From the NCBI GenBank assembly GCA_002877875.1, contig PNIE01000071.1:1-10090 (forward strand): a DNA stretch of 10,090 nt. The letters are read 5' to 3'. The translations under genes were made by a program, and so were the position numbers. Source of the DNA: Caldimicrobium thiodismutans (lineage in GTDB: Bacteria; Desulfobacterota; Thermodesulfobacteria; Thermodesulfobacteriales; Thermodesulfobacteriaceae). Numbering within the stretch: position 1 is the stretch's first letter; every line of letters begins with the position of its first letter. Below the pieces are notes generated by a model. It was not told the DNA's origin and ran no database searches. It worked only from the letters and a program-made list of their open reading frames with translations. Of this stretch, positions 1 through 6,189 are shown piece after piece.

Positions 1-31
1 TCCTTCAGCTTATGAGATAATTTCTCCTCCT

Positions 32-49
32 GGAGGCTCTTAAGCCTCC
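32..49. repeat. Perfect 7-bp hairpin upstream of the terminator
   Basis: GGAGGCT (32-38) and AGCCTCC (43-49) form a perfect 7-bp stem around a CTTA loop. No T-run follows it on the plus strand, so it is not a terminator by itself. It may be a 3'-end stabilising structure of the upstream transcript, or part of a tandem terminator with the hairpin at 66-88. A TAA stop in frame 2 (41-43) lies inside it, but which frame, if any, is coding at the left edge cannot be decided from 40 bases. Confidence 0.5.
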
Positions 50-65
50 CATAAAATTCCCCCTA

Positions 66-99
66 AGGGAGGGTCCAACCCCCTCCCTCTCTTTTTTTT
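66..99 (+). terminator. Rho-independent terminator of a gene left of the window
   Basis: AGGGAGGG (66-73) pairs with CCCTCCCT (81-88) as a GC-rich 8-bp stem with a 7-base loop. It is followed by CTC and then eight T residues (92-99). This is the textbook shape of a plus-strand intrinsic terminator. It should insulate the SapC-family gene from transcription entering from the left. Confidence 0.8.
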
Positions 100-222
100 A
101 ATTATCCTTTTTCGTTTTTTCATACTTTATAGATGCAAAGATTGTCAAGAAAGTCTTGTTATTTTTGAAGAAATTTTTAAAATACGAAGAATTGGTAGGA
201 ATAGTTTTATTTTATAATGCAT

Positions 223-229
223 GGAGGAG
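223..229 (+). promoter_or_regulatory. Ribosome binding site that fixes the sapC-family start
   Basis: GGAGGAG lies 7 bases before the ATG at 237. The open frame extends back to a TTG at 156, but that codon has no Shine-Dalgarno sequence and the extra 27 residues do not look like part of the family. ATG 237 is therefore chosen. Confidence 0.75.
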
Positions 230-236
230 AAAAAAA

Positions 237-935
237 ATGATCTCACCATTTAAAGCCTTTAGAGATCCTATTATTTTAGAAGAAACAGAGCATAAAGATT
301 TAAAGATTACTAAGCCAGAGGATTACACTTTTATGAAAGAGGTTGAGATTGTTCCTTTAACTTTTTCCGAGCTTCTTTCTGTGTCTATGTATTATCCAGT
401 TATGTTTGGAGGCTTTGAGGGTGAAATTTTTCCCTTTGCCGTGCTTGGTATTAATGGAAAAAATGTTTATTTAAAGGAAGACGGATTTTTCAAGGTGGAA
501 GTAATTCCTAAAGCAGTGTTAAATTATCCCTTCGGATTAGTTAGAAAAAAAGAGGGAGAGAGAGAGGAGTGGTTGGTTATTGTGGATAGAGCCTGTGAGA
601 GTGAAAGAGGCTTTAGGCTTTTTGAAGAAGATGGAACAGAGACAGAGTATTTAAAAACTATAAAATCGGGATTAACAGAGCTTGCCCTTGATTTTCAGAA
701 AGTTTATCAATTTACTCAGGAGATTTTCCATCTTGATCTCTTGAGAGCTATTGACTTTGAAGTTTCTTGTAAATATGGAAAAGCATATTTTAAAAGGGTC
801 TTAATTGCTAATATAGAGGCTCTTTCTAAAATTCAACCAGAAAAACTTTATTTTTTAAACACTTCTGGTTATTTGCCCATTATATATTCTATCTATTTCA
901 GTGTGAGAAATTTTAAGCTTTTTGATTTAATTTGA
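237..935 (+). CDS. SapC-family protein
   Basis: This 232-residue protein resembles the SapC family, named after a gene of the Campylobacter fetus S-layer (sap) locus; its biochemical role is not established. The family pattern is visible: a conserved block PLTFSELLSVSMYYPVMF at about residues 40-57, then a stretch suggesting a conserved LG..GKN..L...G.F core (residues 70-86), PKAVLNYPFG at 91-100, and a C-terminal part reading DFQKVYQFTQ (152-161). No signal peptide or membrane helix is seen, so it is probably cytoplasmic. The length fits the family. It stands alone on the plus strand behind a terminator, and it converges with the glycosyltransferase-methyltransferase gene, 7 bp between stops. 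A role in surface-layer or glycan biology is inferred from family name and neighbour only. A TATAAT at 213-218 is too close to the ribosome binding site to be a convincing promoter. Confidence 0.75.
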   Translation: MISPFKAFRDPIILEETEHKDLKITKPEDYTFMKEVEIVPLTFSELLSVSMYYPVMFGGFEGEIFPFAVLGINGKNVYLKEDGFFKVEVIPKAVLNYPFGLVRKKEGEREEWLVIVDRACESERGFRLFEEDGTETEYLKTIKSGLTELALDFQKVYQFTQEIFHLDLLRAIDFEVSCKYGKAYFKRVLIANIEALSKIQPEKLYFLNTSGYLPIIYSIYFSVRNFKLFDLI

Positions 936-952
936 GGAAAAATTAAATTTTA
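925..952. terminator. Weak AT-only hairpin between convergent genes
   Basis: ATTTAATT (925-932) pairs with AATTAAAT (941-948) around an 8-base loop, overlapping both stop codons, and is followed by TTTTAT on the plus strand. The stem has only A-T pairs, so it would be weak in a thermophile. It is the only terminator-like structure in the 7-bp gap between the two convergent genes. Confidence 0.25.
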
Positions 953-3093
953 TCGTCTCTCCACATAATATCTGCAGCAGAAATGGCAATGGCATCTCTT
1001 AAGACCTTCTCCCAATTAATTCCACTTTTTCCCTTAACACCTATAGCAAACATAAAATTTCCAAGATAACGCGCATTTACATAAAGAGGTTTCATGGTAT
1101 CAAGAATAATAAAGGTTGTGACTTCCTTTGGTAAGTGAATAACTTGTCCATTATCTTGCTTTAAATCTATTCCTTTAGGTGTTATTCCTTCAAGGACAGT
1201 GCCAGTAAGTAGAGGTTCCGTAAAGACTACGACCTCCTCAAAGCCAGCAAGTTTAAGCCCATAATAGAGGGTCCAGGGTTTGAAGCGATTAAGATGATGT
1301 GGTGGATAATCATGGTGCCACCATTTGTATTTGCGATAACTCAAGGCAAGGTTTTCAAACTTGAAATAGGGAGGACAACTCAAGATCACAAATCCCCTAT
1401 CTTCTAATAATTCATAAATTCTTTTTAAAAACTCAAAGGGCTTTTCTACATGCTCAATTACCTCAAAGGCAGTGATTACTTTATAGGGACCTCTAAAATC
1501 CTCTGGAAGTTCATCTAAGGTTAGAGCTTGTGCTATATTAAGCTTGTATTTTTTTCTTCCTAATTCAACAGCTTCTTTGGCAGCCTCTATTCCGTATACT
1601 TCATAGCCAAATTTTTTTGTTATTAAAAGAAAATTTCCGGTGGCACACCCTATATCTAAGAGTTTACCCTTAGGTAGGATAGTAAGAATAGGTAAAAGAA
1701 TATTAAATCTTGGTAGTCTTTCCCATTTTTTTCTTTCTTTTTCCTCTTCATCTAAGCTTTTATAGGAAGTATAAAATTTATAAGCTTCAGTAAATTGAAA
1801 CAAAGTTTCTTCGGAATCCTCTCCTTTATAGGCTTTATCGTAATCCATGGCCTTGACAGGATAGGGAAACTGAAGCCCACAACTTGGGCATTCAAAAATT
1901 CTATGCTGATTAATAACCTCAAAGAGACTAAAAGTACCTGTAAATCCACAAAGAGGGCATTTTTCTGGTTTTGGATAATCTTTTTCGCAGAGAAGCTCTG
2001 CGTCTTTTAGGGCAAAATAAATTACCTTTGGAGGGATACTTTCAAGACAAGGGCTATAGAATTGATGTCTAATCTTAGCTTCAGGGCAGGGCTCACTTGT
2101 CGCATGAACACCACAAGGAGATTTACAAATTTTTCCTATATAATTTGGTCTTACAGGAATAACTGTTGGATAAGTATCAGAGCGCAAACTTGCTTCAATG
2201 GGACCTGTTATAAAAACCGTAGGCTTTTTCAAACCTCCTGCAATATGTAAAGTGGCTGTATCCGCTGTAATTACAGCATCAGAAAGATAAACTGCAGCCA
2301 TTAGATAGCGGATATCCTTCATAAGATAGGACAAATTGGCAGCCCTAATTCCATATGCCTCAAGGGCAACCTCTACCGTTAAATCCTCTTCAGGTAGACT
2401 ACAAATAATGGGCACATAATCTTTCCATACTAAGTCTTCAATCTCCTTTAAAAGTTTAGGAGGAAGGGTTCTATGTATCGAAGAGGCCAGATAGTGAAAA
2501 AGAAGAACCTTAGATTTTCCTGACAATTTTTTGACTTCTTCAAAAATTGGAGTCAATTCTTTGACTATCTCTTCATCAACCACTACCTCAGGCGTTTCAT
2601 CCTCTGCAAAATAAAGTCTAAATTTCCAAAGAAACCACTTAACCATATTTAGATTATCAAAGGCAGGAGTATTTACCATTTCAACCGCTTTGATAAAGTA
2701 ATGAGCTTTGACTACTTCTTTTATAGGGGCAGGATGGGGAAAAAGTTTATCAATGTAAGGAAGTTTTTCTAAGACTGGGCGTGCTCTTCCTGAGACAGAA
2801 ACCCACAGCTTACAATCAGGATATCTTCTTTTAACCTCCCTTAAAGCTACTGTGGAACAAAGTACATCTCCAATAGCCCCTTGCATAAAGACAAAGAGGG
2901 TTTTTCCATTCAAGGGTTCTCCATCATAGAAGGGAGGTAAAACAGTATTAGTTTTTTCAAAGGCCTTTTGAAGCTCCTCAGGAAGTGAAGCAAAAACATC
3001 ATTGGCAAAAAGAAGCTTATCTCCTGGCTTTAAATCAAAGTGATAACCATTGAAGTTAAAACTCATCTTTACTTTAGCCTGAACTGTGAGCAT
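943..3093 (-). CDS. GT9-family glycosyltransferase fused to zinc ribbon and SAM methyltransferase
   Basis: This 716-residue protein has three recognisable parts. After a short N-terminal beta-rich segment (1-60), residues 65-350 look like glycosyltransferase family 9, the ADP-heptose:LPS heptosyltransferase group. The marks are FMQGAIGDVLCSTVALREVK near 69-88, and SDAVITADTATLHIAGGLKKP (271-291), the donor-site region of GT9 enzymes. A cysteine cluster follows (C323, C327, C336, C349). Residues 379-405 form a CPLCG...CPSCG zinc ribbon (C379, C382, C402, C405). Residues 465-625 are a class I SAM methyltransferase with motif I LLDIGCATGNF (478-488) and FEVIEHVEKP (543-552). Such ribbon-methyltransferase pairs are typical of methyltransferases acting on sugars or small metabolites. 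The last 80 residues are not recognised. The start ATG has AGGGGG four bases upstream. Likely role: transfer and methylation of a sugar in a surface glycan (LPS core, S-layer or flagellin); the substrate is unknown. The domain calls are firm; the pathway is inference. Confidence 0.85.
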   Translation of the reverse strand: MLTVQAKVKMSFNFNGYHFDLKPGDKLLFANDVFASLPEELQKAFEKTNTVLPPFYDGEPLNGKTLFVFMQGAIGDVLCSTVALREVKRRYPDCKLWVSVSGRARPVLEKLPYIDKLFPHPAPIKEVVKAHYFIKAVEMVNTPAFDNLNMVKWFLWKFRLYFAEDETPEVVVDEEIVKELTPIFEEVKKLSGKSKVLLFHYLASSIHRTLPPKLLKEIEDLVWKDYVPIICSLPEEDLTVEVALEAYGIRAANLSYLMKDIRYLMAAVYLSDAVITADTATLHIAGGLKKPTVFITGPIEASLRSDTYPTVIPVRPNYIGKICKSPCGVHATSEPCPEAKIRHQFYSPCLESIPPKVIYFALKDAELLCEKDYPKPEKCPLCGFTGTFSLFEVINQHRIFECPSCGLQFPYPVKAMDYDKAYKGEDSEETLFQFTEAYKFYTSYKSLDEEEKERKKWERLPRFNILLPILTILPKGKLLDIGCATGNFLLITKKFGYEVYGIEAAKEAVELGRKKYKLNIAQALTLDELPEDFRGPYKVITAFEVIEHVEKPFEFLKRIYELLEDRGFVILSCPPYFKFENLALSYRKYKWWHHDYPPHHLNRFKPWTLYYGLKLAGFEEVVVFTEPLLTGTVLEGITPKGIDLKQDNGQVIHLPKEVTTFIILDTMKPLYVNARYLGNFMFAIGVKGKSGINWEKVLRDAIAISAADIMWRDDKI

Positions 3094-3116
3094 CTTTCCC
3101 CCTAAAGTTTTTTAAA

Positions 3117-3144
3117 TACTAATACAAAAATACTAATACAAAAA
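3117..3144. repeat. 14-bp perfect tandem repeat, two copies
   Basis: TACTAATACAAAAA occurs twice back to back (3117-3130 and 3131-3144). It lies 24 bp upstream of the start of the minus-strand glycosyltransferase-methyltransferase gene, where a promoter or operator would be expected. Read on the minus strand it gives two TTGTATTAGTA units, but no -35/-10 pair with good spacing stands out. It could be a duplicated regulator site or a chance replication slippage. Confidence 0.6.
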
Positions 3145-3216
3145 ATATGCCTGAAAATAACTTAGATAGTAACCTTAGTTTTTCCAAAAAATACTTTTAT
3201 TTTCTGGAAGCTGAAT

Positions 3217-3222
3217 TATACT
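3217..3222 (+). promoter_or_regulatory. Possible -10 box for the fmdB-hemC transcript
   Basis: TATACT is a good match to the sigma-70 -10 hexamer and lies in the only sizeable gap upstream of the plus-strand cluster. No convincing -35 hexamer is present at 16-18 bp, so the call is tentative. A start here would give a leader of about 240 bases before the fmdB-type gene. Confidence 0.25.
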
Positions 3223-3238
3223 AAAAATTTATGATCTT

Positions 3239-3451
3239 ATGAAGAGTGAGAAAGAGGTTGAAAAATATGCTGTAAGAGTCTTTCTAGATATTTTGTAGGT
3301 TTGGAAGAGGTATCTTGAGTAATTGAAGGGATTGAGGAAGTTGATGAAATTTTTACAGGCAGGAAAGGCTTTAAAAAAAGTTAACAAAATAGAAGAGAAA
3401 GTTATAACATTTGCAAAGAAAAAAGAAATTTTGGCTATAAAAAAATTATAA
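3239..3451 (+). pseudogene. Possible decayed small reading frame with two in-frame stops
   Basis: One frame runs 71 codons from ATG 3239 to TAA 3449-3451, interrupted by TAG at 3296-3298 and TAA at 3320-3322. The three pieces read MKSEKEVEKYAVRVFLDIL, VWKRYLE, and a Lys-rich part ending in KKKEILAIKKL; the last contains an ATG at 3344 that opens a 35-codon ORF. All three keep the amphipathic Lys/Glu/Leu character of real proteins here, and the frame stops just before the fmdB ribosome binding site. KYAVRVF followed by YLE-x-LKGL loosely recalls the N-terminus of ATP synthase delta subunits (AtpH), but this is a by-eye resemblance. Chance openness in Lys-rich sequence is the alternative. This element and the flanking repeat and -10-like box are all that I see in the 375-bp gap at 3094-3468. 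Confidence 0.3.
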
Positions 3452-3452
3452 A

Positions 3453-3459
3453 AAGGAGG
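3453..3459 (+). promoter_or_regulatory. Strong ribosome binding site of the FmdB-type gene
   Basis: AAGGAGG is a perfect Shine-Dalgarno sequence 9 bases before ATG 3469. It is the strongest in the plus-strand cluster and supports this short gene being real and well translated. Confidence 0.8.
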
Positions 3460-3468
3460 GGATAGAAA

Positions 3469-3687
3469 ATGCCTATTTTTGAATTTCAGTGTGAAGAGTG
3501 TGGAGAAATCTTTGAGGAACTCCTTTTTAGTTCTAATTTTGAAAATATCAAATGCAAAAGATGTAAAAGTTCAAAGGTGCATAAATTGATTTCCCAAGTA
3601 GCTTACAAATCGGAAGGTAAATTTGTTTCAAGTAGCGGTTCTGGATGTAGCTCTTGCAAGGGAGGAACCTGCAGCTCCTGTCATTGA
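3469..3687 (+). CDS. FmdB-type zinc ribbon protein
   Basis: This 72-residue protein starts MPIFEFQCEECGEIFEEL, the hallmark opening of the FmdB (CxxC_CxxC_SSSS) putative regulatory family. Two CxxC knuckles (C8/C11 and C29/C32) form the zinc ribbon. A Ser/Gly linker then leads to a second cysteine-rich tail (C60, C63, C68, C71, with a terminal His). The family was named after a gene beside formamide/amide metabolism genes; the molecular function is generally unknown, with nucleic-acid binding or regulation proposed. The start is supported by a perfect Shine-Dalgarno sequence. The stop lies 45 bases before hemC, with a weak hairpin and T-run between, so it may be transcribed both alone and as leader of the tetrapyrrole cluster. 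Family assignment is firm, function unknown. Confidence 0.88.
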   Translation: MPIFEFQCEECGEIFEELLFSSNFENIKCKRCKSSKVHKLISQVAYKSEGKFVSSSGSGCSSCKGGTCSSCH

Positions 3688-3698
3688 TCTACAAAATT

Positions 3699-3726
3699 AA
3701 CTTAAAAATATAAGTTTTTTTCTTTT
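3699..3726 (+). terminator. Weak hairpin and T-run between fmdB-type gene and hemC
   Basis: AACTTA (3699-3704) and TAAGTT (3711-3716) form a 6-bp stem, followed by TTTTTCTTTT. The stem is AT-rich, so at best it is a partial terminator or attenuator that would lower hemC expression relative to the upstream gene. The T-rich stretch runs almost to the hemC start. Confidence 0.35.
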
Positions 3727-3732
3727 GGAAAA

Positions 3733-4656
3733 ATGAAAAAGACCTTTCTAAGAGTTGGAACAAGGGGAAGCAAGCTTGCTCTTGCTCAAACAGATTGGGT
3801 TATAACTCAACTTAAAAAATATTATCCCCAACTTGAAATTGAAAAGATAATTATCAAAACTACTGGAGATAAAATTCTTAATGCTCCCTTAAGTAAAATT
3901 GGGGGAAAGGGTCTTTTTGTAAAAGAGATTGAAGAAGCTCTTTTGAGAGGAGAGATAGATTTTGCTGTGCATAGTATGAAGGATGTCCCTTCTCAAGTCC
4001 CTAATGGTCTAGAGATTTCTATTATTCCCGAGAGGGAATCTCCTTTTGATGTTTGGATTTCCAACTTTGAGAGCTTAGAGAGGCTACCAGATTTTAGTAA
4101 AGTGGGAACGAGTAGTTTGAGAAGATTTTCTCAAATCAAGAGGCTTCGCAAGGATTTAGTTATAGAGCCTTTGCGAGGAAATGTAGATACTCGTTTGCGA
4201 AAGTGGAGAGAGGGATGGTATGAGGGTATAGTGCTTGCTGAGGCAGGTTTAAAAAGACTTGGAATAGAAATAAAATATCGCAGGTTTTCTCTTGAAGAGA
4301 TGATACCGGCAGTAGGGCAGGGTGCTCTTGGGATTGAATTGAGAAAAGAAGATGAAGAAGTGAAAGAGATTTTAAAGGTTCTTCATTCAGAGAAAACTGC
4401 CTTAGCTGTGAGGGCAGAGCGTGCTTTCTTGAAAACTATGGAGGGAGGATGTCAGGTTCCTCTTGGAGCCTATGCCTTTTTTCAGAACGGAGACCTTGTC
4501 ATAACTGGATTTATTTCTGACCTTGAGGGAGAAAGATTTTATAAACACAGTGTTAAAGGGCCTCCTTTAGAGGCTGAAAAGCTTGGGGTTAATCTTGCTC
4601 AAGAACTCTTAAAAAGAGGCGGAAAAGAGATATTAGAAGAACTCTATGGAGAATAA
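3733..4656 (+). CDS. hemC: Porphobilinogen deaminase (hydroxymethylbilane synthase)
   Basis: HemC (EC 2.5.1.61) joins four porphobilinogens head to tail into hydroxymethylbilane in the cytoplasm, the step before uroporphyrinogen III. The 307-residue protein has the usual length and all the marks: RVGTRGSKLALAQT (7-20), KTTGDKI (42-48), KGLFVKEIEEALL (59-71), AVHSMKDVP (78-86) with the catalytic Asp at 84, GTSSLRR (125-131), LRGNVDTRLRK (147-157), and EGGCQVPLGA (237-246) with Cys240 as attachment point of the dipyrromethane cofactor. Nothing essential is missing. The ATG has only a short GGA just upstream and no proper Shine-Dalgarno sequence; the position of RVGTRGSKLA fits this start. It is followed at once by the cobA-hemD fusion, so the two encode consecutive steps. 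Confidence 0.97.
   Translation: MKKTFLRVGTRGSKLALAQTDWVITQLKKYYPQLEIEKIIIKTTGDKILNAPLSKIGGKGLFVKEIEEALLRGEIDFAVHSMKDVPSQVPNGLEISIIPERESPFDVWISNFESLERLPDFSKVGTSSLRRFSQIKRLRKDLVIEPLRGNVDTRLRKWREGWYEGIVLAEAGLKRLGIEIKYRRFSLEEMIPAVGQGALGIELRKEDEEVKEILKVLHSEKTALAVRAERAFLKTMEGGCQVPLGAYAFFQNGDLVITGFISDLEGERFYKHSVKGPPLEAEKLGVNLAQELLKRGGKEILEELYGE
4648..4653 (+). promoter_or_regulatory. Ribosome binding site within the hemC 3' end
   Basis: GGAGAA lies 9 bases before ATG 4661 and favours that codon over the in-frame ATG at 4646, which has only a poor AGAAGA upstream. Using 4661 leaves 4 bases after the hemC stop; using 4646 would overlap hemC by 11 bases. Confidence 0.5.
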
Positions 4657-4660
4657 ACCT

Positions 4661-6175
4661 ATGGCTCCCATTGGAAAGGTTTATCTTGTTGGGGCAGGGC
4701 CAGGTGATCCCTATCTTTTCACCTTGAAAGGAAAAGCCCTCCTTGAGAAGGCAGAAGTTGTAGTTTATGACTATCTTGCTAATCCTGAACTTTTAAACTT
4801 TTGCCGAAAGAATTGTGAATTAATCTATGTAGGTAAAAAGGGCGGAGCTCATACTATGCCCCAAGAGGAAATAAATAAACTTCTAGTAACTAAAGCTAAG
4901 GAGGGAAAAATTGTTGTAAGGCTAAAAGGAGGAGATCCCTTTTTATTTGGAAGAGGTGGAGAAGAATTAGAAGCCCTTGTGAAGGAAGGTATACCCTTTG
5001 AAGTTGTTCCAGGGATAACTTCAGGTATAGCTGTTCCAGCTTATGCAGGAATACCTGTTACTCATCGGGATTATACTTCAACCCTTGCTTTAATTACTGG
5101 GCATGAGGCAGAAGGAAAAGAAGAAAGTCGTATTGATTTTAAAGCTTTGTCCCGAATTGGTACCCTGGTTTTTTTTATGGGTGTAAAAAATCTTCCCTAT
5201 ATAGTGGAAAACCTAATCAAAGAAGGAAAAAGTCCAGATACTCCCTGTGCAGTTATTCAGTGGGGAACTACTCCCAAACAAAAAACTGCAGAGGGGACTC
5301 TTGGAACTATTCTTGATGAAGTAAAAAAGAGGGGACTTACTGCTCCTGCAATCATTATAGTAGGTGAGGTTGTAAAATTGCGAAAGCAATTTAATTGGTT
5401 TGAAAGGAAACCTCTTTTCGGAAAAAGAATTATCATTACAAGAACAAGAGAACAGGCAAGCAAACTAAGAGAGGCTCTTTATGAAAATGGAGCAGAGGTT
5501 ATTGAAATTCCAACTATAGAAGTAAAACCACTTTACAATGATACAACAAGAAACTATTTTAAAAGACTTTCAAACTTTGATTGGCTAGTTTTTACTTCTG
5601 AAAATGGAATTCGTTTCTTTTTTGAAGGACTTTTCAATGAGGGTTTAGACGTAAGAGTCCTTGGTGGATCAAAAATTGCTGTTATAGGCCCTGCAACCCT
5701 TGAGGCCTTAAAAAAATGGGGCCTTAGGGCAGATCTTGTCCCAGAGAAGAACTTTACCCAAGAGGGTCTTATAGAGGCCTTTCAGGGGATTCCCCTTTCG
5801 GGGAAGAAAATTCTTCTTGTTAGAGCTAAGGTAGCAAGAGAGGTTCTCCCGGAACACTTAAAGAAGAGTGGGGCAGAGGTTGAAATTTTACCCATTTATG
5901 AAACCATAAAACCTGCAGAATCAGTTGAGCTCCTTAAAAAATCCTTCTCTGAGAAAATTGACGCCATTACTTTTACAAGCTCCTCAACGGTAGAGAATTT
6001 TTTTGAGCTTCTTAAGGAGGCTGGGGTTAGTCTTCCTCATGGGGTAGTTTTTGCCTCGATCGGCCCTGTTACCTCCTCTACTTTAAGAAAATTTGGATAT
6101 TCTCCTACAGTGGAGGCCAAAGAATATACTATACCAGGCCTTGTTGAGGCTTTAATTAAATACTATCAAGCATGA
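4661..6175 (+). CDS. cobA-hemD: Uroporphyrinogen-III C-methyltransferase / uroporphyrinogen-III synthase fusion (CobA-HemD)
   Basis: This bifunctional protein has 504 residues from ATG 4661, or 509 from ATG 4646. The N-terminal half (about 1-240) is CobA/SUMT (EC 2.1.1.107), which makes precorrin-2 from uroporphyrinogen III with two SAM. It carries KVYLVGAGPGDP near the start, YVGKKGG, VRLKGGDPFLFGRGGEE (about 86-102), VPGITSGIAVPAYAGIPVTHR (about 116-136) and FMGVKNL. After a linker the C-terminal half (about 250-504) is HemD (EC 4.2.1.75), with KRIIITRTREQASKL (about 255-269), DWLVFTSENGIRFFF, the repeated TFTSSSTVENF, and IGPVTSSTLRKFG near the end. It uses the HemC product directly. Fusions of this kind are known in anaerobes including Desulfovibrio. 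No precorrin-2 dehydrogenase/chelatase is seen here. The stop overlaps an in-frame tyrS ATG (ATGA at 6172). Confidence 0.95.
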   Translation: MAPIGKVYLVGAGPGDPYLFTLKGKALLEKAEVVVYDYLANPELLNFCRKNCELIYVGKKGGAHTMPQEEINKLLVTKAKEGKIVVRLKGGDPFLFGRGGEELEALVKEGIPFEVVPGITSGIAVPAYAGIPVTHRDYTSTLALITGHEAEGKEESRIDFKALSRIGTLVFFMGVKNLPYIVENLIKEGKSPDTPCAVIQWGTTPKQKTAEGTLGTILDEVKKRGLTAPAIIIVGEVVKLRKQFNWFERKPLFGKRIIITRTREQASKLREALYENGAEVIEIPTIEVKPLYNDTTRNYFKRLSNFDWLVFTSENGIRFFFEGLFNEGLDVRVLGGSKIAVIGPATLEALKKWGLRADLVPEKNFTQEGLIEAFQGIPLSGKKILLVRAKVAREVLPEHLKKSGAEVEILPIYETIKPAESVELLKKSFSEKIDAITFTSSSTVENFFELLKEAGVSLPHGVVFASIGPVTSSTLRKFGYSPTVEAKEYTIPGLVEALIKYYQA

Positions 6176-6183
6176 AAGGAGAA
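6176..6183 (+). promoter_or_regulatory. Ribosome binding site that fixes the tyrS start
   Basis: AAGGAGAA starts 14 bases before ATG 6190, with GGAG 8 bases clear of it. The in-frame ATG at 6172, overlapping the previous stop as ATGA, lies upstream of this site and would add only MKGEFP, so ATG 6190 is preferred. Confidence 0.75.
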
Positions 6184-6189
6184 TTCCCT

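Noticed and set aside
1..43. C-terminal end of an upstream protein
   Set aside because: Frames 1 and 2 both end in stops (13-15 and 41-43) and nothing in 13 codons is recognisable, so no gene can be named. The terminator at 66-99 does imply a gene there.
213..218. Perfect TATAAT as promoter of the SapC-family gene
   Set aside because: A start about 7 bases downstream would fall inside the Shine-Dalgarno sequence, and the only -35-like hexamer (TTGGTA, 192-197) is 15 bp away, too close.
156..236. TTG-initiated N-terminal extension of the SapC-family protein
   Set aside because: No ribosome binding site precedes TTG 156, while GGAGGAG sits at the right distance before ATG 237, and the extra 27 residues do not resemble the family.
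1752..2250. Short open frames inside the GT9-methyltransferase gene on both strands
   Set aside because: They overlap well-supported zinc ribbon and GT9 sequence, lack ribosome binding sites and have odd composition; they are shadows of the real frame.
5257..5463. Minus-strand open frame inside cobA-hemD, and similar ones inside tyrS (6478-6699, 7212-7406)
   Set aside because: Each lies wholly or almost wholly opposite a gene with intact family motifs, and none shows a recognisable domain.
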